Below are positions 1-7,821 of a stretch of DNA of 64,000 nt, in pieces. Under the pieces are notes generated by a model. It had not been told where the DNA came from, made no database searches, and saw nothing but the letters and a program-made list of their open reading frames with translations. This DNA is from Halomicroarcula saliterrae (GTDB taxonomy: Archaea; Halobacteriota; Halobacteria; Halobacteriales; Haloarculaceae), in assembly GCF_031624395.1 (NCBI RefSeq), contig NZ_JAMQON010000001.1:1302001-1366000 (forward strand). Reading direction: 5' to 3'. The translations under genes and the position numbers were made by a program. Numbering within the stretch: position 1 is the first letter of the stretch; every line of letters begins with the position of its first letter.

Positions 1-165
1 CAGCCGGTCGGCTGCGAGCGGGGTGTCGTAGGCCCCGGGGACCGAGAGTGTATCTGCGATTGTCGCACCCGCGTCGGCCGCGGCCGTGCGAGCTGACTCC
101 GACATCGCGTCGATGACGTCCCCGTGTTTGTCGTACTGAGCGACGACCAGTCCGAGCTGCACCAT
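1..165 (-). CDS. ribH: 6,7-dimethyl-8-ribityllumazine synthase, N-terminal part (runs off the window)
   Basis: This is the penultimate enzyme of riboflavin synthesis. It condenses 5-amino-6-ribitylaminouracil with 3,4-dihydroxy-2-butanone 4-phosphate. Only the first 55 codons are present; the ATG is the reverse complement of 163-165 and the rest lies outside the left edge. The visible protein begins MVQLGLVVAQYDKHG and ends with PGAYDTPLAADRL. The PGAYD-x-PLAADRL stretch is the recognisable lumazine-synthase signature. The gene is divergent from the membrane protein gene at 256, so the 90 bases between them must hold both promoters. Identification rests on the short N-terminal segment only. 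Confidence 0.8.
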   Translation of the reverse strand, partial: MVQLGLVVAQYDKHGDVIDAMSESARTAAADAGATIADTLSVPGAYDTPLAADRL

Positions 166-255
166 ACCTGAGTGGGTGGCGTTCGCACCTAAAGAACTAC
201 CGTTCCGTGTCGGGAAACCAGAAAGATTCTAATCCCCGCTCGTCTTGCACCCGAC

Positions 256-2196
256 ATGGCAACGTCGAGCGGTGTGGTGCCCGCCCTCCAGCAGTTCCGT
301 CGCCGTGGCGAGTCGTGGCTCCGGACCGACGAGTACGCGACGGTCAAGCTCGTCGTCGGTATCACGCTGCTTGGCCTCGTCTTGCGCCTCCTGTTTCTCG
401 GCGCCCGGCCCGCTCACTTCGACGAGGGCCGGGTGGCCTACTGGGCGTGGCACTTCGGGGATTCCGGCAGTTTCGCCTACCGATACATCATCCACGGACC
501 GTTCATCCAGCACGTCGACCGGTGGGTGTTCGCCCTCATCGGCCCGAGCGACTTCGCGATGCGGCTGCCGGTCGCCGTCGTCGGCGGGCTGCTCCCGCTG
601 TCCGCGCTGCTCTTCCGGCGACATCTCTCGCGGAGCGAGATCGTCGCGCTGGCGGTCCTCTTTACCGCCGACCCCGTCCTGCTGTACTACTCGCGGTTCA
701 TGCGCAGCGACGTCCTCGTCGCGGCGTTCATGTTCACCGCGTTCGGGCTGCTGGTCCGCCTCTACGACACGCGGAACGCCCGCTACATGTACGCCGCGGC
801 CGTCTTCCTCGCTCTCGGTTTCGCATCGAAGGAGAACGCGCTCGTCTACGTCGTGACCTGGCTCGGCGCGACCGGCCTCCTGCTGGCGAAGCTGCTGGTA
901 CTGCCCAACGGGTTCCGGGACGCGATCCTCTTCATCACGGACACGCCCTCGGCCGAGGCGATACGCGACCGCGTCGTCGGTCGGGTGAGAGGCGACGTGA
1001 AACGCGTCGTCGGCCTCGTCCGCTCGTTTCGCGCCCGGCACGACGCCGCCTGGCGCGTCGCCGGCGGCTACGTCGGCCACATCGTCCTCGCGCTCCTGTG
1101 TTTCGGGTTCGTCTCGCTGTTCTTCTACGCGCCGCGCGGAGCCGGCGTCGCCGGCATCGAACACCCCCCGGTCGCGGCCACCGCGCCCGGCTACGTCGGT
1201 TTCTGGGAGGGCATAACGAACCCGTCGCTGTTCGGGCAACTGCTCGGGACGACGACCGAGCGTGTCGTCGACCAGTGGGGCAACTGGCTCGAACCCGCCG
1301 AAGGGAAATCCTTCGACAGCTACCTCAGCCACTTCTGGGTGTTCGTCGACGCGCTGCTGGTGGGGTCACGGGCCGTGGCGGTGCTCGCGGGCCTCGGCTA
1401 CGCCCTCGACCGACTTGGCTACACCCCCCCGCGGCATCTGATTCCGTTCACCTTCTACGCCGGGTTCGTCTCCGTCTTCGGCTACCCGCTCGGGACCGAC
1501 ATCGGCGCCCCGTGGATCGCCGCACACGCGATCGTCCCGCTAGCGGTGCCGGCGGCCGTCGCACTCGCCGCGGTCTTCCGATGGGGGTCGCAGGCGCTGG
1601 CTGCGGGCGATATCAACCGTCTCGGCAGCGCAACCATCGTGCTGGTGTTGCTCTCGGCGCTCGTGGCCCAGTCGGCCGTGGGCCTCGTGTACACGAACAC
1701 GACACAGGACGGGAACCCGCTGGTCCAGTACGCCCAGCCGAACGAAGAGCTGAAAGGCGAGTTAGAGGAGATGAACCGCCTCGCGGCGGCCCACAGCGGG
1801 GACAGCGACGTGCTGGTCTACTACGGGGAGAGCGGGGGCCAGCACGACAACGTCAACGCCTACGTCGGGCCGAACCGGGACGAGTGGGACGAGTCGTGGT
1901 GGAACAACCAGCCGACCTGCATGATGTGGTACAACTCCCTGCCGCTGCCGTGGTACTTCGCCGCGGGCGATATGGACGTAAACTGCGAGAACAACGAGCG
2001 GAACCTGGAATCCATCGTCCGAAACGACCCGCCGCCGGTACTCATCACCCAGAACTTCGACCCGACGGTCCCACGTGCGCAACTGGAGGCCGCGGACTAC
2101 GACGGGGACACCTACCGGATGCGCACCACCGGGCAGCGGAACCGCTTTACCGTCTGGACGAACGAGGCGTACGTCGGCAACGGAACAGCCCAGTGA
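256..2196 (+). CDS. agl23: Agl23-type integral membrane protein (glycosyltransferase-39-like fold)
   Basis: A 646-residue polytopic membrane protein resembling the haloarchaeal 'flippase activity-associated protein Agl23' family (TIGR03663), which is distantly like GT39 protein O-mannosyltransferases. A hydrophobic segment at about residues 30-50 is followed by an FDEGRVAYW motif, the acidic motif in the first external loop of GT-C enzymes. About residue 145 carries YYSRFMRSD, typical of this family. Many further membrane spans follow, then a soluble C-terminal domain (about 490-646) rich in Trp, Asn and Tyr. A role in moving or attaching lipid-linked glycans for surface N-glycosylation is inferred from the family name, not shown here. 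The start was chosen at the ATG after an AT-richer leader; other long frames over this stretch are GC-driven shadows. Confidence 0.75.
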   Translation: MATSSGVVPALQQFRRRGESWLRTDEYATVKLVVGITLLGLVLRLLFLGARPAHFDEGRVAYWAWHFGDSGSFAYRYIIHGPFIQHVDRWVFALIGPSDFAMRLPVAVVGGLLPLSALLFRRHLSRSEIVALAVLFTADPVLLYYSRFMRSDVLVAAFMFTAFGLLVRLYDTRNARYMYAAAVFLALGFASKENALVYVVTWLGATGLLLAKLLVLPNGFRDAILFITDTPSAEAIRDRVVGRVRGDVKRVVGLVRSFRARHDAAWRVAGGYVGHIVLALLCFGFVSLFFYAPRGAGVAGIEHPPVAATAPGYVGFWEGITNPSLFGQLLGTTTERVVDQWGNWLEPAEGKSFDSYLSHFWVFVDALLVGSRAVAVLAGLGYALDRLGYTPPRHLIPFTFYAGFVSVFGYPLGTDIGAPWIAAHAIVPLAVPAAVALAAVFRWGSQALAAGDINRLGSATIVLVLLSALVAQSAVGLVYTNTTQDGNPLVQYAQPNEELKGELEEMNRLAAAHSGDSDVLVYYGESGGQHDNVNAYVGPNRDEWDESWWNNQPTCMMWYNSLPLPWYFAAGDMDVNCENNERNLESIVRNDPPPVLITQNFDPTVPRAQLEAADYDGDTYRMRTTGQRNRFTVWTNEAYVGNGTAQ

Positions 2197-2242
2197 GTCG
2201 GGAACTCAAAGGCTTAAGCGGACCCCAGCGGTAGGCCCGGAT

Positions 2243-3394
2243 ATGACACGAACGTCCCCCGGCCCGACCGTCGGCGTGGTCGGTGGCGGGCAACTCGGAC
2301 GCATGCTCGGCGAAGCGGCCGCACCACTCGGCGTCGAACTCGTCGTCGCCGACCCGACGCCGGACTGCCCGGCGACCCCGGTCGTCCGCGACCAGCTCGT
2401 GGGCGGCTTCGAGGACGAATCGACGTTCCGGGCGCTGGCCGAGCGAGCCGACGTGCTCACCTTCGAGATAGAGCTTGCCGACCCCGACGTGCTCGAACGC
2501 GTCGCCGAGGAGACGGACACCCCGGTCCACCCGGCCCCGGAGACGCTGCGGCTGATTCAGGACAAACTGGTCCAGAAGCGCCGGCTGGCGGCGGCGGGCG
2601 TCCCGGTCCCCGACTTTCGCGGCGTCGACACCGCCGCGGAACTCCGGGCTGCCTGCGAGGAACTCGGCTACCCGGCGATGCTGAAAGCCCGCACCGGCGG
2701 CTACGACGGCCGCGGCAACGTTCCCGTCTCCGGCCCGGACGAGGTCGAGGCGGCGATGGACGACATCGCCGGCCCCGCGATGGTCGAGGAGATGGTCGAC
2801 TTCGAGCGGGAACTGGCCGTGATGGGCTGTCTGGGCGACGGCGAACGGGACACCTTCCCCGTGACCGAAACTATCCACCGCGAGGAGATTCTCAGAGAGA
2901 GCGTCGCCCCCGCACGGGCGAGCGAGGCCGTCAGCGAACGCGCTCGCGAAGTGGCACTCGACGTGCTGGACGTGATGGAGGGACGGGGCGTCTTCGGCGT
3001 CGAGTTGTTCCAGACGGCCGACGACGAGATCCTGCTCAACGAAATCGCGCCCCGCCCCCACAACTCCGGCCACTGGACCATCGAGGGCTGTCACACCTCC
3101 CAGTTCGAGCAGCATATCCGGGCGGTGCTGGGCGAGCCGCTGGGGACCACGGAGCTGCGGGACCCGACGGTTTCCGCGAACATCCTCGGCGACGTCGACG
3201 AGCGCCGGACCGCGACCATGGCCGGTGAGGAGTCGGTGTTCGCCACGGAGCGGGCCCACCTCCACTGGTACGGCAAGCGCGAGGTGTACCCGCTCCGGAA
3301 GATGGGCCACGTCACGATGACCGGCGACGACTGCGGCGAACTGCTCGCCGACCTCCGGGAACTGCGCGACGGGCTGACGTTTCGGTCGGACTGA
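2243..3394 (+). CDS. purK: 5-(carboxyamino)imidazole ribonucleotide synthase (ATP-grasp)
   Basis: PurK makes N5-carboxyaminoimidazole ribonucleotide from AIR, bicarbonate and ATP in purine synthesis. The 383-residue protein starts with a nucleotide-fold motif (VGVVGGGQLGRMLGEAA). The ATP-grasp domain follows, with the conserved QDKLVQKRRLAAAGVPVP and PAMLKARTGGYDGRG segments. The end contains ELFQTADDEILLNEIAPRPHNSGHWTIEGC, typical of PurK metal and ATP binding. The ATG at 2243 was preferred to the longer open frame upstream because that extension overlaps the agl23 reading frame and has no family similarity. The partner mutase gene purE, often adjacent to purK, is not seen here. Length fits the family. 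Confidence 0.95.
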   Translation: MTRTSPGPTVGVVGGGQLGRMLGEAAAPLGVELVVADPTPDCPATPVVRDQLVGGFEDESTFRALAERADVLTFEIELADPDVLERVAEETDTPVHPAPETLRLIQDKLVQKRRLAAAGVPVPDFRGVDTAAELRAACEELGYPAMLKARTGGYDGRGNVPVSGPDEVEAAMDDIAGPAMVEEMVDFERELAVMGCLGDGERDTFPVTETIHREEILRESVAPARASEAVSERAREVALDVLDVMEGRGVFGVELFQTADDEILLNEIAPRPHNSGHWTIEGCHTSQFEQHIRAVLGEPLGTTELRDPTVSANILGDVDERRTATMAGEESVFATERAHLHWYGKREVYPLRKMGHVTMTGDDCGELLADLRELRDGLTFRSD

Positions 3395-3541
3395 GTCGTC
3401 GCGGACCCACGCCGGACCGTGGAACTCGATATCGGACCCGCCAGTGTGACCACTCACCTTTGCAGACCGCGCGGGCTGTGCCACCCGGAATCGAGAGTCC
3501 GACCACGACCGTCCGACACGCTTTGTCGAACTGTACGAAAC

Positions 3542-3605
3542 ACCGCCAATCGGCGGTATATTCAGTTCTCACCGGTATTGTTTATAGTTTATCATCCATA
3601 AAATT
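3542..3605 (+). promoter_or_regulatory. AT-rich promoter region of the flavoprotein gene, with a small hairpin
   Basis: The 238-base gap after purK (3395-3632) holds no gene that I can support. Near its end is a perfect 6-bp inverted repeat (ACCGCC-AATC-GGCGGT, 3542-3557). After it comes a run of A/T with TATA-like sequence (TTGTTTATAGTTTATC, about 3577-3592), 40-55 nt before the ATG at 3633. The TATA assignment is by composition only. The hairpin could be an operator or the end of the purK message. Confidence 0.45.
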
Positions 3606-3632
3606 AAGAGCGATGCCTGACAAGCCAACCGT

Positions 3633-4241
3633 ATGTCTGGAAAAGACCATTTCGGGGGCACCGAGGAGTCGCGTTCAGACGAGGAGCTGCCCGGTAGTGA
3701 AGGCGAACACGAGATTCAGGAGGAGCTAAATACCAAAGAGCGGGCACTTCAGTTCTACGACGGGGCCATGCAGGAGAGTTTGAACGACCGGATGATCTCG
3801 TTCATCGACGAGCGAATCATGTTTTTTCTCTCCACAGCGGACGGAGCGGGTGAAACCGACTGCTCGCCCCGGTTTGGGCCACAGGGGTTCGTGAACGTGC
3901 TCGACGAGAACCGTCTCGCGTACCCCGAGTATCGGGGTAACGGTGTCCAGGCCTCGCTGGGTAACATGCAGGAGAACTCGCAGGCGACGTTTCTGTTCGT
4001 CGACTGGTGGGAGACAACTGTCGGCCTGCACGTCAACGGCGAGGTCACTCTCCGCGAACAGCTCCCCGAAGCGGTCGACCCGACGGACGTGGACAAGACG
4101 AAGCTGTGGGTGGAACTAGAGGTCGAGGAGGCCTACATCCACTGCGCGAAACACGTCCCGAAACTCGCTATCGAGGAGTTCGACCCCCCGTGGGGGATAG
4201 ACGACTTGGAGGTGAAGAAGGCCAACTACTTCGTCGATTAG
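3633..4241 (+). CDS. Pyridoxamine 5'-phosphate oxidase-like FMN-binding protein
   Basis: A 202-residue cytoplasmic protein of the PNPOx-like split-barrel flavoprotein group. The first 35 residues are acidic and probably disordered. The core contains RMISFIDERIMFFLSTA, then GFVNVLDENRLAYPEYRGNG, SLGNMQENSQATFLFVDWW and EEAYIHCAKHVPKL. The last motif (Y-I-H-C-x-K) is characteristic of the family's substrate/FMN edge. Such proteins usually bind FMN, F420 or heme; the exact reaction cannot be told from sequence. It lies 141 bases upstream of the H-NOX gene on the same strand but has its own AT-rich promoter. Two redox-type proteins together suggest a link to oxidative or nitrosative stress, which is inference. 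Confidence 0.8.
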   Translation: MSGKDHFGGTEESRSDEELPGSEGEHEIQEELNTKERALQFYDGAMQESLNDRMISFIDERIMFFLSTADGAGETDCSPRFGPQGFVNVLDENRLAYPEYRGNGVQASLGNMQENSQATFLFVDWWETTVGLHVNGEVTLREQLPEAVDPTDVDKTKLWVELEVEEAYIHCAKHVPKLAIEEFDPPWGIDDLEVKKANYFVD

Positions 4242-4321
4242 GACGCCACGGCCGAACCGAGGTGGGATAGACGCCTGAAGCGGTCCGGGTCAGTCCCGCG
4301 ACGTGCGCTCTTCGCACGCGG

Positions 4322-4374
4322 AATTATTTGATATACTATAGAAAAATTTTTAAATTTACTGTTGATTTATAAAC
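4322..4374 (+). promoter_or_regulatory. AT-rich promoter island of the H-NOX gene
   Basis: Fifty bases of almost pure A/T (for example ATTTGATATACTATAG and TTTTTAAATTTA) stand out from the GC-rich surroundings. TTTTTAAATTTA at about 4347-4358 is 25-36 nt before the ATG at 4383, the distance expected for a TATA box on a leaderless haloarchaeal transcript. Assignment is by position and composition. Confidence 0.55.
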
Positions 4375-4382
4375 GTAGTCAG

Positions 4383-4931
4383 ATGCACGGAGTCGTGATG
4401 ACAGGTCTGAGGACGTTCGTTATCGAAGAGCACAGTCGCAACAGGTGGGAGCAGGTCAAGGAAGTCGCAGGTGTGGACACGGACTGGTACACGCGGATGG
4501 AAGACTATCCGGACGAGGAGTTCCAGGGCATATATGAGGTACTTCTAGAAGACGCCGGCGTGAGCGACGCGGAGCTCCAGCGAACGTTCGGTCAGTTCCT
4601 CTTCGAGAAGTTGGCGGACATGTACGGCCAGATTTACTTCGACGACGAGTGGGGGGTACTCGACCTGATCGACAACGTCGAGGAGACGATTCACCAGTCG
4701 CTCAAACAGCGCAACGACAGCGGGTTCACCCCACCGGAACTGGAGACTGAACCGTTCGGTGAGGACGGGCTGGCTGTCCTGTACAGCTCCGACCGGCACC
4801 TCTGTGAGTTCGGCAAAGGTCTGATACAGGGGAGCGCCGCTCACTACGGGACGAACCTGACGATCGAGGAGCCACAGTGCATGAAAGACGGCGCCGACAT
4901 CTGCCGCATCGAGGTGCGGCAGGCGGACTGA
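4383..4931 (+). CDS. H-NOX (heme-nitric oxide/oxygen binding) sensor protein
   Basis: A stand-alone 182-residue heme NO/O2-binding domain. It begins MHGVVMTGLRTFVIEEH, matching the conserved H-NOX N-terminus. His104 (EETIHQSLKQ) sits where the proximal heme ligand belongs. Y134-x-S136-x-R138 is the diagnostic heme-propionate YxSxR motif. The proximal His and this motif are shifted by only 2-3 residues from the positions I recall for bacterial H-NOX (H102, Y131/S133/R135). The C-terminus (MKDGADICRIEV) also fits. The ATG at 4383 was chosen because homology starts there; an upstream codon at 4362 would add seven unrelated residues. The family senses NO or O2 and passes the signal to a separate partner. 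The next gene, a HAMP/transducer-like protein, is the obvious candidate. Confidence 0.9.
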   Translation: MHGVVMTGLRTFVIEEHSRNRWEQVKEVAGVDTDWYTRMEDYPDEEFQGIYEVLLEDAGVSDAELQRTFGQFLFEKLADMYGQIYFDDEWGVLDLIDNVEETIHQSLKQRNDSGFTPPELETEPFGEDGLAVLYSSDRHLCEFGKGLIQGSAAHYGTNLTIEEPQCMKDGADICRIEVRQAD

Positions 4932-5034
4932 CCGGCGAGTGCCGTCGTCGGAACGGTGTTCTGTGAGCGACCGTAATACCGGTCACGATAGCTGCCTGAG
5001 ACATCTCTGTGACAGATGGTGCAGCAACCGGTAG

Positions 5035-5068
5035 TTTTTTTCTCATAGATAGTGTTATTTATATAAAT
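5035..5068 (+). promoter_or_regulatory. Promoter of the HAMP-protein gene
   Basis: A T-run (5035-5042) is followed by the palindromic ATTTATATAAAT at 5057-5068, a strong TATA-like box in GC-rich DNA. It is about 115 nt before the ATG at 5183, implying a 5' leader of some 85-90 nt. The leader contains GAGGTGA (about 5170-5176) just upstream of the start, a usable ribosome binding site. The 251-base gap 4932-5182 otherwise holds no supported gene. Confidence 0.5.
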
Positions 5069-5182
5069 CCATGTGCACGGAACATACAGCCCTGTTTCCT
5101 ACGGAAGGAAGAAACACGGGTCGGGCGACCGTTTTCCATATCGCCGGGGCGAAACAGCTTGCCGGCACCGAGGTGAGTTGCG

Positions 5183-6118
5183 ATGGCTGAAGAGGACGGG
5201 TCGAAACCGAACGTGTTGACTCGCAGCTTCGCGTCGATTCGCGACGCTTTCACGGGGAAGCCCAGCGACGCCGGGCAGTCAGGGGACAACGCCGGACAGG
5301 ACGGTGTGGCACAGTCACAGGACGATTCAGAGCAGAGACGCGACAGCACAGAGCCGGGACTGGAAGACACAGAACAGAGACAGAACGGCGCGGAGCCGGG
5401 CCAGGCAGACACCGAGCAGTCACAGGAACTCCCCCGTGCCGTGGCCGAGGGGACGAGCGACTCCCCCCGGCGGAAAGCCGAGGAGTACGCCGACATCATG
5501 CAGCAGTGTGCGGCCGGTGACCTCACCACGCGGATGGAGGCGACGGGCGAAGACGAGGCGATGGACAGAATCGCCGTGGAGTTCAACGACATGGTCGCGG
5601 AGCTGGAGAAGACGACCGACCAGCTCAAATCCTACGTCGACGAGGTCGAGTCGGCCGGTGTCGGGGTCGAGCGGAGCTCCGACACCGTCCGGAGAGCCAG
5701 CAGCGACGTCGTCGACGCCATGCAGAACATCTCCGCCGACGCGGAGGCCCAGAGAGAGCAGTTGCAGGCGATATCGGAGACGATGGAGGGAGTGGCAGCG
5801 ACGCTCGAACAGTTCGCCGCGAGCCACCCCGGCGCGGACTTCGAGCCACAGGTGGCCCAGCTCGAAGAGAAAGCCAGCGAGGTTCGGGACGTCGCACAGG
5901 CCAGTGAGACGATACAGACCGAGACCACTATCGTCAGCGCCGCGACCGAAGAGCAGGCGGCGGAGCTCGGCGAGATGTCGAGCCGAGCGGCCGACCTCCA
6001 GCGGTACGCCAAGCCGCTCCACGCTATCCTCGACCGGTTCGACACCGAGTCCGAACACGAACTCGTCTTCTCGGCCGGGAGTGCCACGGGCAACGAAGCG
6101 GACGGAACGGGGGACTGA
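5183..6118 (+). CDS. Soluble HAMP-domain, transducer-like protein lacking the chemoreceptor signalling tip
   Basis: A 311-residue acidic protein with no signal peptide or membrane segment. Residues 1-95 are a Gln/Asp/Ser/Glu-rich, probably disordered region. About 98-150 is a HAMP-like segment (RKAEEYADIMQQCAAGDLTT, then AMDRIAVEFNDMVAELE), very like haloarchaeal Htr transducers. About 150-285 is coiled coil resembling the methylation helices (SETMEGVAATLEQFAAS; VSAATEEQAAELGEMSSRAADL), ending like an Htr C-terminus (LHAILDRFDTES). The conserved hairpin tip that binds CheA/CheW (the NMLALNAAIEAARAGE type sequence) is absent. It could therefore be an adaptor or partner for the upstream H-NOX protein rather than a true chemoreceptor; that is inference. 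The start has a good ribosome binding site. Confidence 0.75.
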   Translation: MAEEDGSKPNVLTRSFASIRDAFTGKPSDAGQSGDNAGQDGVAQSQDDSEQRRDSTEPGLEDTEQRQNGAEPGQADTEQSQELPRAVAEGTSDSPRRKAEEYADIMQQCAAGDLTTRMEATGEDEAMDRIAVEFNDMVAELEKTTDQLKSYVDEVESAGVGVERSSDTVRRASSDVVDAMQNISADAEAQREQLQAISETMEGVAATLEQFAASHPGADFEPQVAQLEEKASEVRDVAQASETIQTETTIVSAATEEQAAELGEMSSRAADLQRYAKPLHAILDRFDTESEHELVFSAGSATGNEADGTGD

Positions 6119-6337
6119 CCACGCGCTGCGTTCGGAATCGCCGGTGAAAGTTCGAGGGCCAGTCGCTCCCGGATGCGTCTTTGCGTCCACGGGCACAGTC
6201 TGTGTAGACCTCGGGAGACACCTCAGAGCCGTCCGTCGGCGTGGGCGCGTGCTACACCCGTCCTCGCAGACGGCTCAGAGACCGGCGACGGTCGATACCG
6301 AGCGGTCTATGTCTATCCAGCCCGGACAGGGCGGTAT

Positions 6338-6793
6338 ATGGAGCGACGGGCCTTCCTCCGGGCGGCGGTGCCGACAGCCGCGGTCGGACTCGCGGGTTGT
6401 ATCGGGAGCAGCGAGCCCACCGACTACGACGTGGGCATGGGTGCGAAGGTGTTCCGCCCCGAGACCCTCGAGGTCACGGCCGGGACGACTGTCACCTGGC
6501 TCAACACCAACAAGCAGGGCCACTCGGTGACTGCCTACGAGAGCAGCCTCCCCGAGGGGGCCGAATACTTCGCCTCCGGCGGCTTCGACAGCGAGCAGGC
6601 CGCCCGGGAGTCGTGGGCCAACAGCACGAGCGGGACGCTGTTCGAGGGCCAGACCTACGAACACACCTTCGAGGTGCCCGGGGAGTACCCCTACTTCTGT
6701 ATCCCACACGAGTCGGGCGGCATGGTCGGGACCGTCGTCGTGACCGAGGGACCGGCGACGGAGACAGCCGAGTCCGGGACGACCACCAGCTAA
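6338..6793 (+). CDS. Halocyanin/plastocyanin-type blue copper lipoprotein
   Basis: A 151-residue type 1 copper protein, probably a membrane-anchored electron carrier on the outer face. The N-terminus (MERRAFLRAAVPTAAVGLAGC) has an arginine pair and a lipobox ending at Cys21, consistent with Tat export and lipid attachment. Copper ligands are visible as His62 (GHSVTAYE), Cys121, His124 and Met129 (YFCIPHESGGM), the usual His-Cys-His-Met set. The start at 6338 gives an intact signal sequence; the frame is open further upstream but without similarity. The gap 6119-6337 shows nothing recognisable. It is convergent with the eS1 gene, with 154 bases between stop codons. Confidence 0.9.
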   Translation: MERRAFLRAAVPTAAVGLAGCIGSSEPTDYDVGMGAKVFRPETLEVTAGTTVTWLNTNKQGHSVTAYESSLPEGAEYFASGGFDSEQAARESWANSTSGTLFEGQTYEHTFEVPGEYPYFCIPHESGGMVGTVVVTEGPATETAESGTTTS

Positions 6794-6947
6794 CGCGGCT
6801 GGTCACCCGGCACAGCGGCCGCTCGACGATCGTTCGGCCACAAAAAGTGAGTCGTGTGGTCCGAATCAGACGGCGCGTCGTAGTGCTGTCCCGGTGGACA
6901 CCGACCCGGGGCCGGTGCAATCCGGAAACAATCTACGGCGTTCCGTC

Positions 6948-7589
6948 TCAGGCGTCGACGTCGACGTCTTCCTCGTCGACATCGACGGCCGTCTCCTCTT
7001 CGGCGGCGACTTCGGCGGGACGCGCTTCGAGCGTCGTCTTCTGAATCTCGACGCGTCGGAGCGGGTAGATGTCCTTGGCCTCGCCGTAGATGGCCGAGGA
7101 GAGGCGGCCCTCGACGACGCTGTCGACGACTTCCTCGAAGGTCCGCTCTTTGACCGTCTCCCTGACGAGGTCTATCATCGTGCGGCGGATAGCCTTCTCC
7201 TGGGAGGCGTCGGCCTTCTTGGTCGTGACGGCGACCGGCTGAATCTGGACGCGGTAGTCGTCCGTCGTCAGCACGGTGACGAAGGCCTCGACCTTCGAGG
7301 AGCCCCGGCGGACGAGCGAGCGCAGGTAGTCCCGCGTGAGCTCGTGTTTGATGAACTCCGTGTAGGCGGTGTCGGAGGCGACCTCGTTGATCTTGAACGT
7401 GAGTTTGGTGTTGTTCTCGCTGGCGTCGTTGTTCAGTTCGCCCAGCGTGGTCTCGATGGTGCGACCGAGCACCTTGTCCGGTTCGTCTGCTGTGGTCTTG
7501 CCGAGAGTCTCCCGACCGAACTGCTCGGGAGCCTGCACGGTGTACCACCGTTTCTGCTGTTTGCGCTTGGAGACGCTTCGTTCACTCAT
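6948..7589 (-). CDS. rps3ae: 30S ribosomal protein eS1 (S3Ae)
   Basis: A 213-residue archaeal/eukaryotic-type small-subunit protein. The basic N-terminus (SERSVSKRKQQKRWYTVQAP) and the segments IKHELTRDYLRSLVRRGSSKVEAF and VEIQKTTLEARPAE are typical of the eS1 family. The C-terminus is a haloarchaeal acidic tail (EEETAVDVDEEDVDVDA). It is the last gene of the uS15 - RecJ-like - Pcc1 - eS1 unit. Its start codon (7587-7589) overlaps the end of pcc1 by 8 bases, so translation is probably coupled. Confidence 0.97.
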   Translation of the reverse strand: MSERSVSKRKQQKRWYTVQAPEQFGRETLGKTTADEPDKVLGRTIETTLGELNNDASENNTKLTFKINEVASDTAYTEFIKHELTRDYLRSLVRRGSSKVEAFVTVLTTDDYRVQIQPVAVTTKKADASQEKAIRRTMIDLVRETVKERTFEEVVDSVVEGRLSSAIYGEAKDIYPLRRVEIQKTTLEARPAEVAAEEETAVDVDEEDVDVDA

Positions 7590-7821
7590 GATTGGATTGT
7601 GTTGGTTGGTCGGAAAGCTGTGCTGCGACCCGGAGATTGACGACGTAGTCGTCGACAGTCGACTGGAGGCCGTTCGTGGCGTCGCGCTCGATGGTGGTGA
7701 CCACCGTCTCGCCCTCGACGCGGGTGGTCATCTCGGCGGTGTTGTCCGGGCGGACGGCCGCGGCGACGCGCTCGGCGCCGGCGGGCGAGCCGTGTGACGT
7801 CCGGATTGCTGCCCGTCTCAT
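7582..7821 (-). CDS. pcc1: KEOPS complex subunit Pcc1
   Basis: A 79-residue protein (MRRAAIRTSHGSPAGAERVAAAVRPDNTAEM) of the Pcc1 family. Pcc1 is the dimerisation subunit of the KEOPS complex, which makes the t6A37 modification on ANN-decoding tRNAs. The pattern of small/aliphatic residues and the late VDDYVVNLRVA segment match haloarchaeal Pcc1. The start overlaps the RecJ-like gene by ATGA (7818-7821), and the end overlaps eS1 by 8 bases. A much longer open frame runs upstream in the same phase but is the shadow of the RecJ-like gene. Confidence 0.88.
   Translation of the reverse strand: MRRAAIRTSHGSPAGAERVAAAVRPDNTAEMTTRVEGETVVTTIERDATNGLQSTVDDYVVNLRVAAQLSDQPTQSNHE

Noticed and set aside
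207-2234. Long open frames on both strands over the agl23 gene
   Set aside because: They are Arg/Pro-rich, have no known family pattern, and follow the GC-rich third-position bias of the real gene in another frame.
5071-5190. 39-codon open frame starting right after the TATA box of the HAMP-protein gene
   Set aside because: The ATG lies only 3 bases after the TATA box, upstream of the expected transcription start, and the sequence has no protein-like features.
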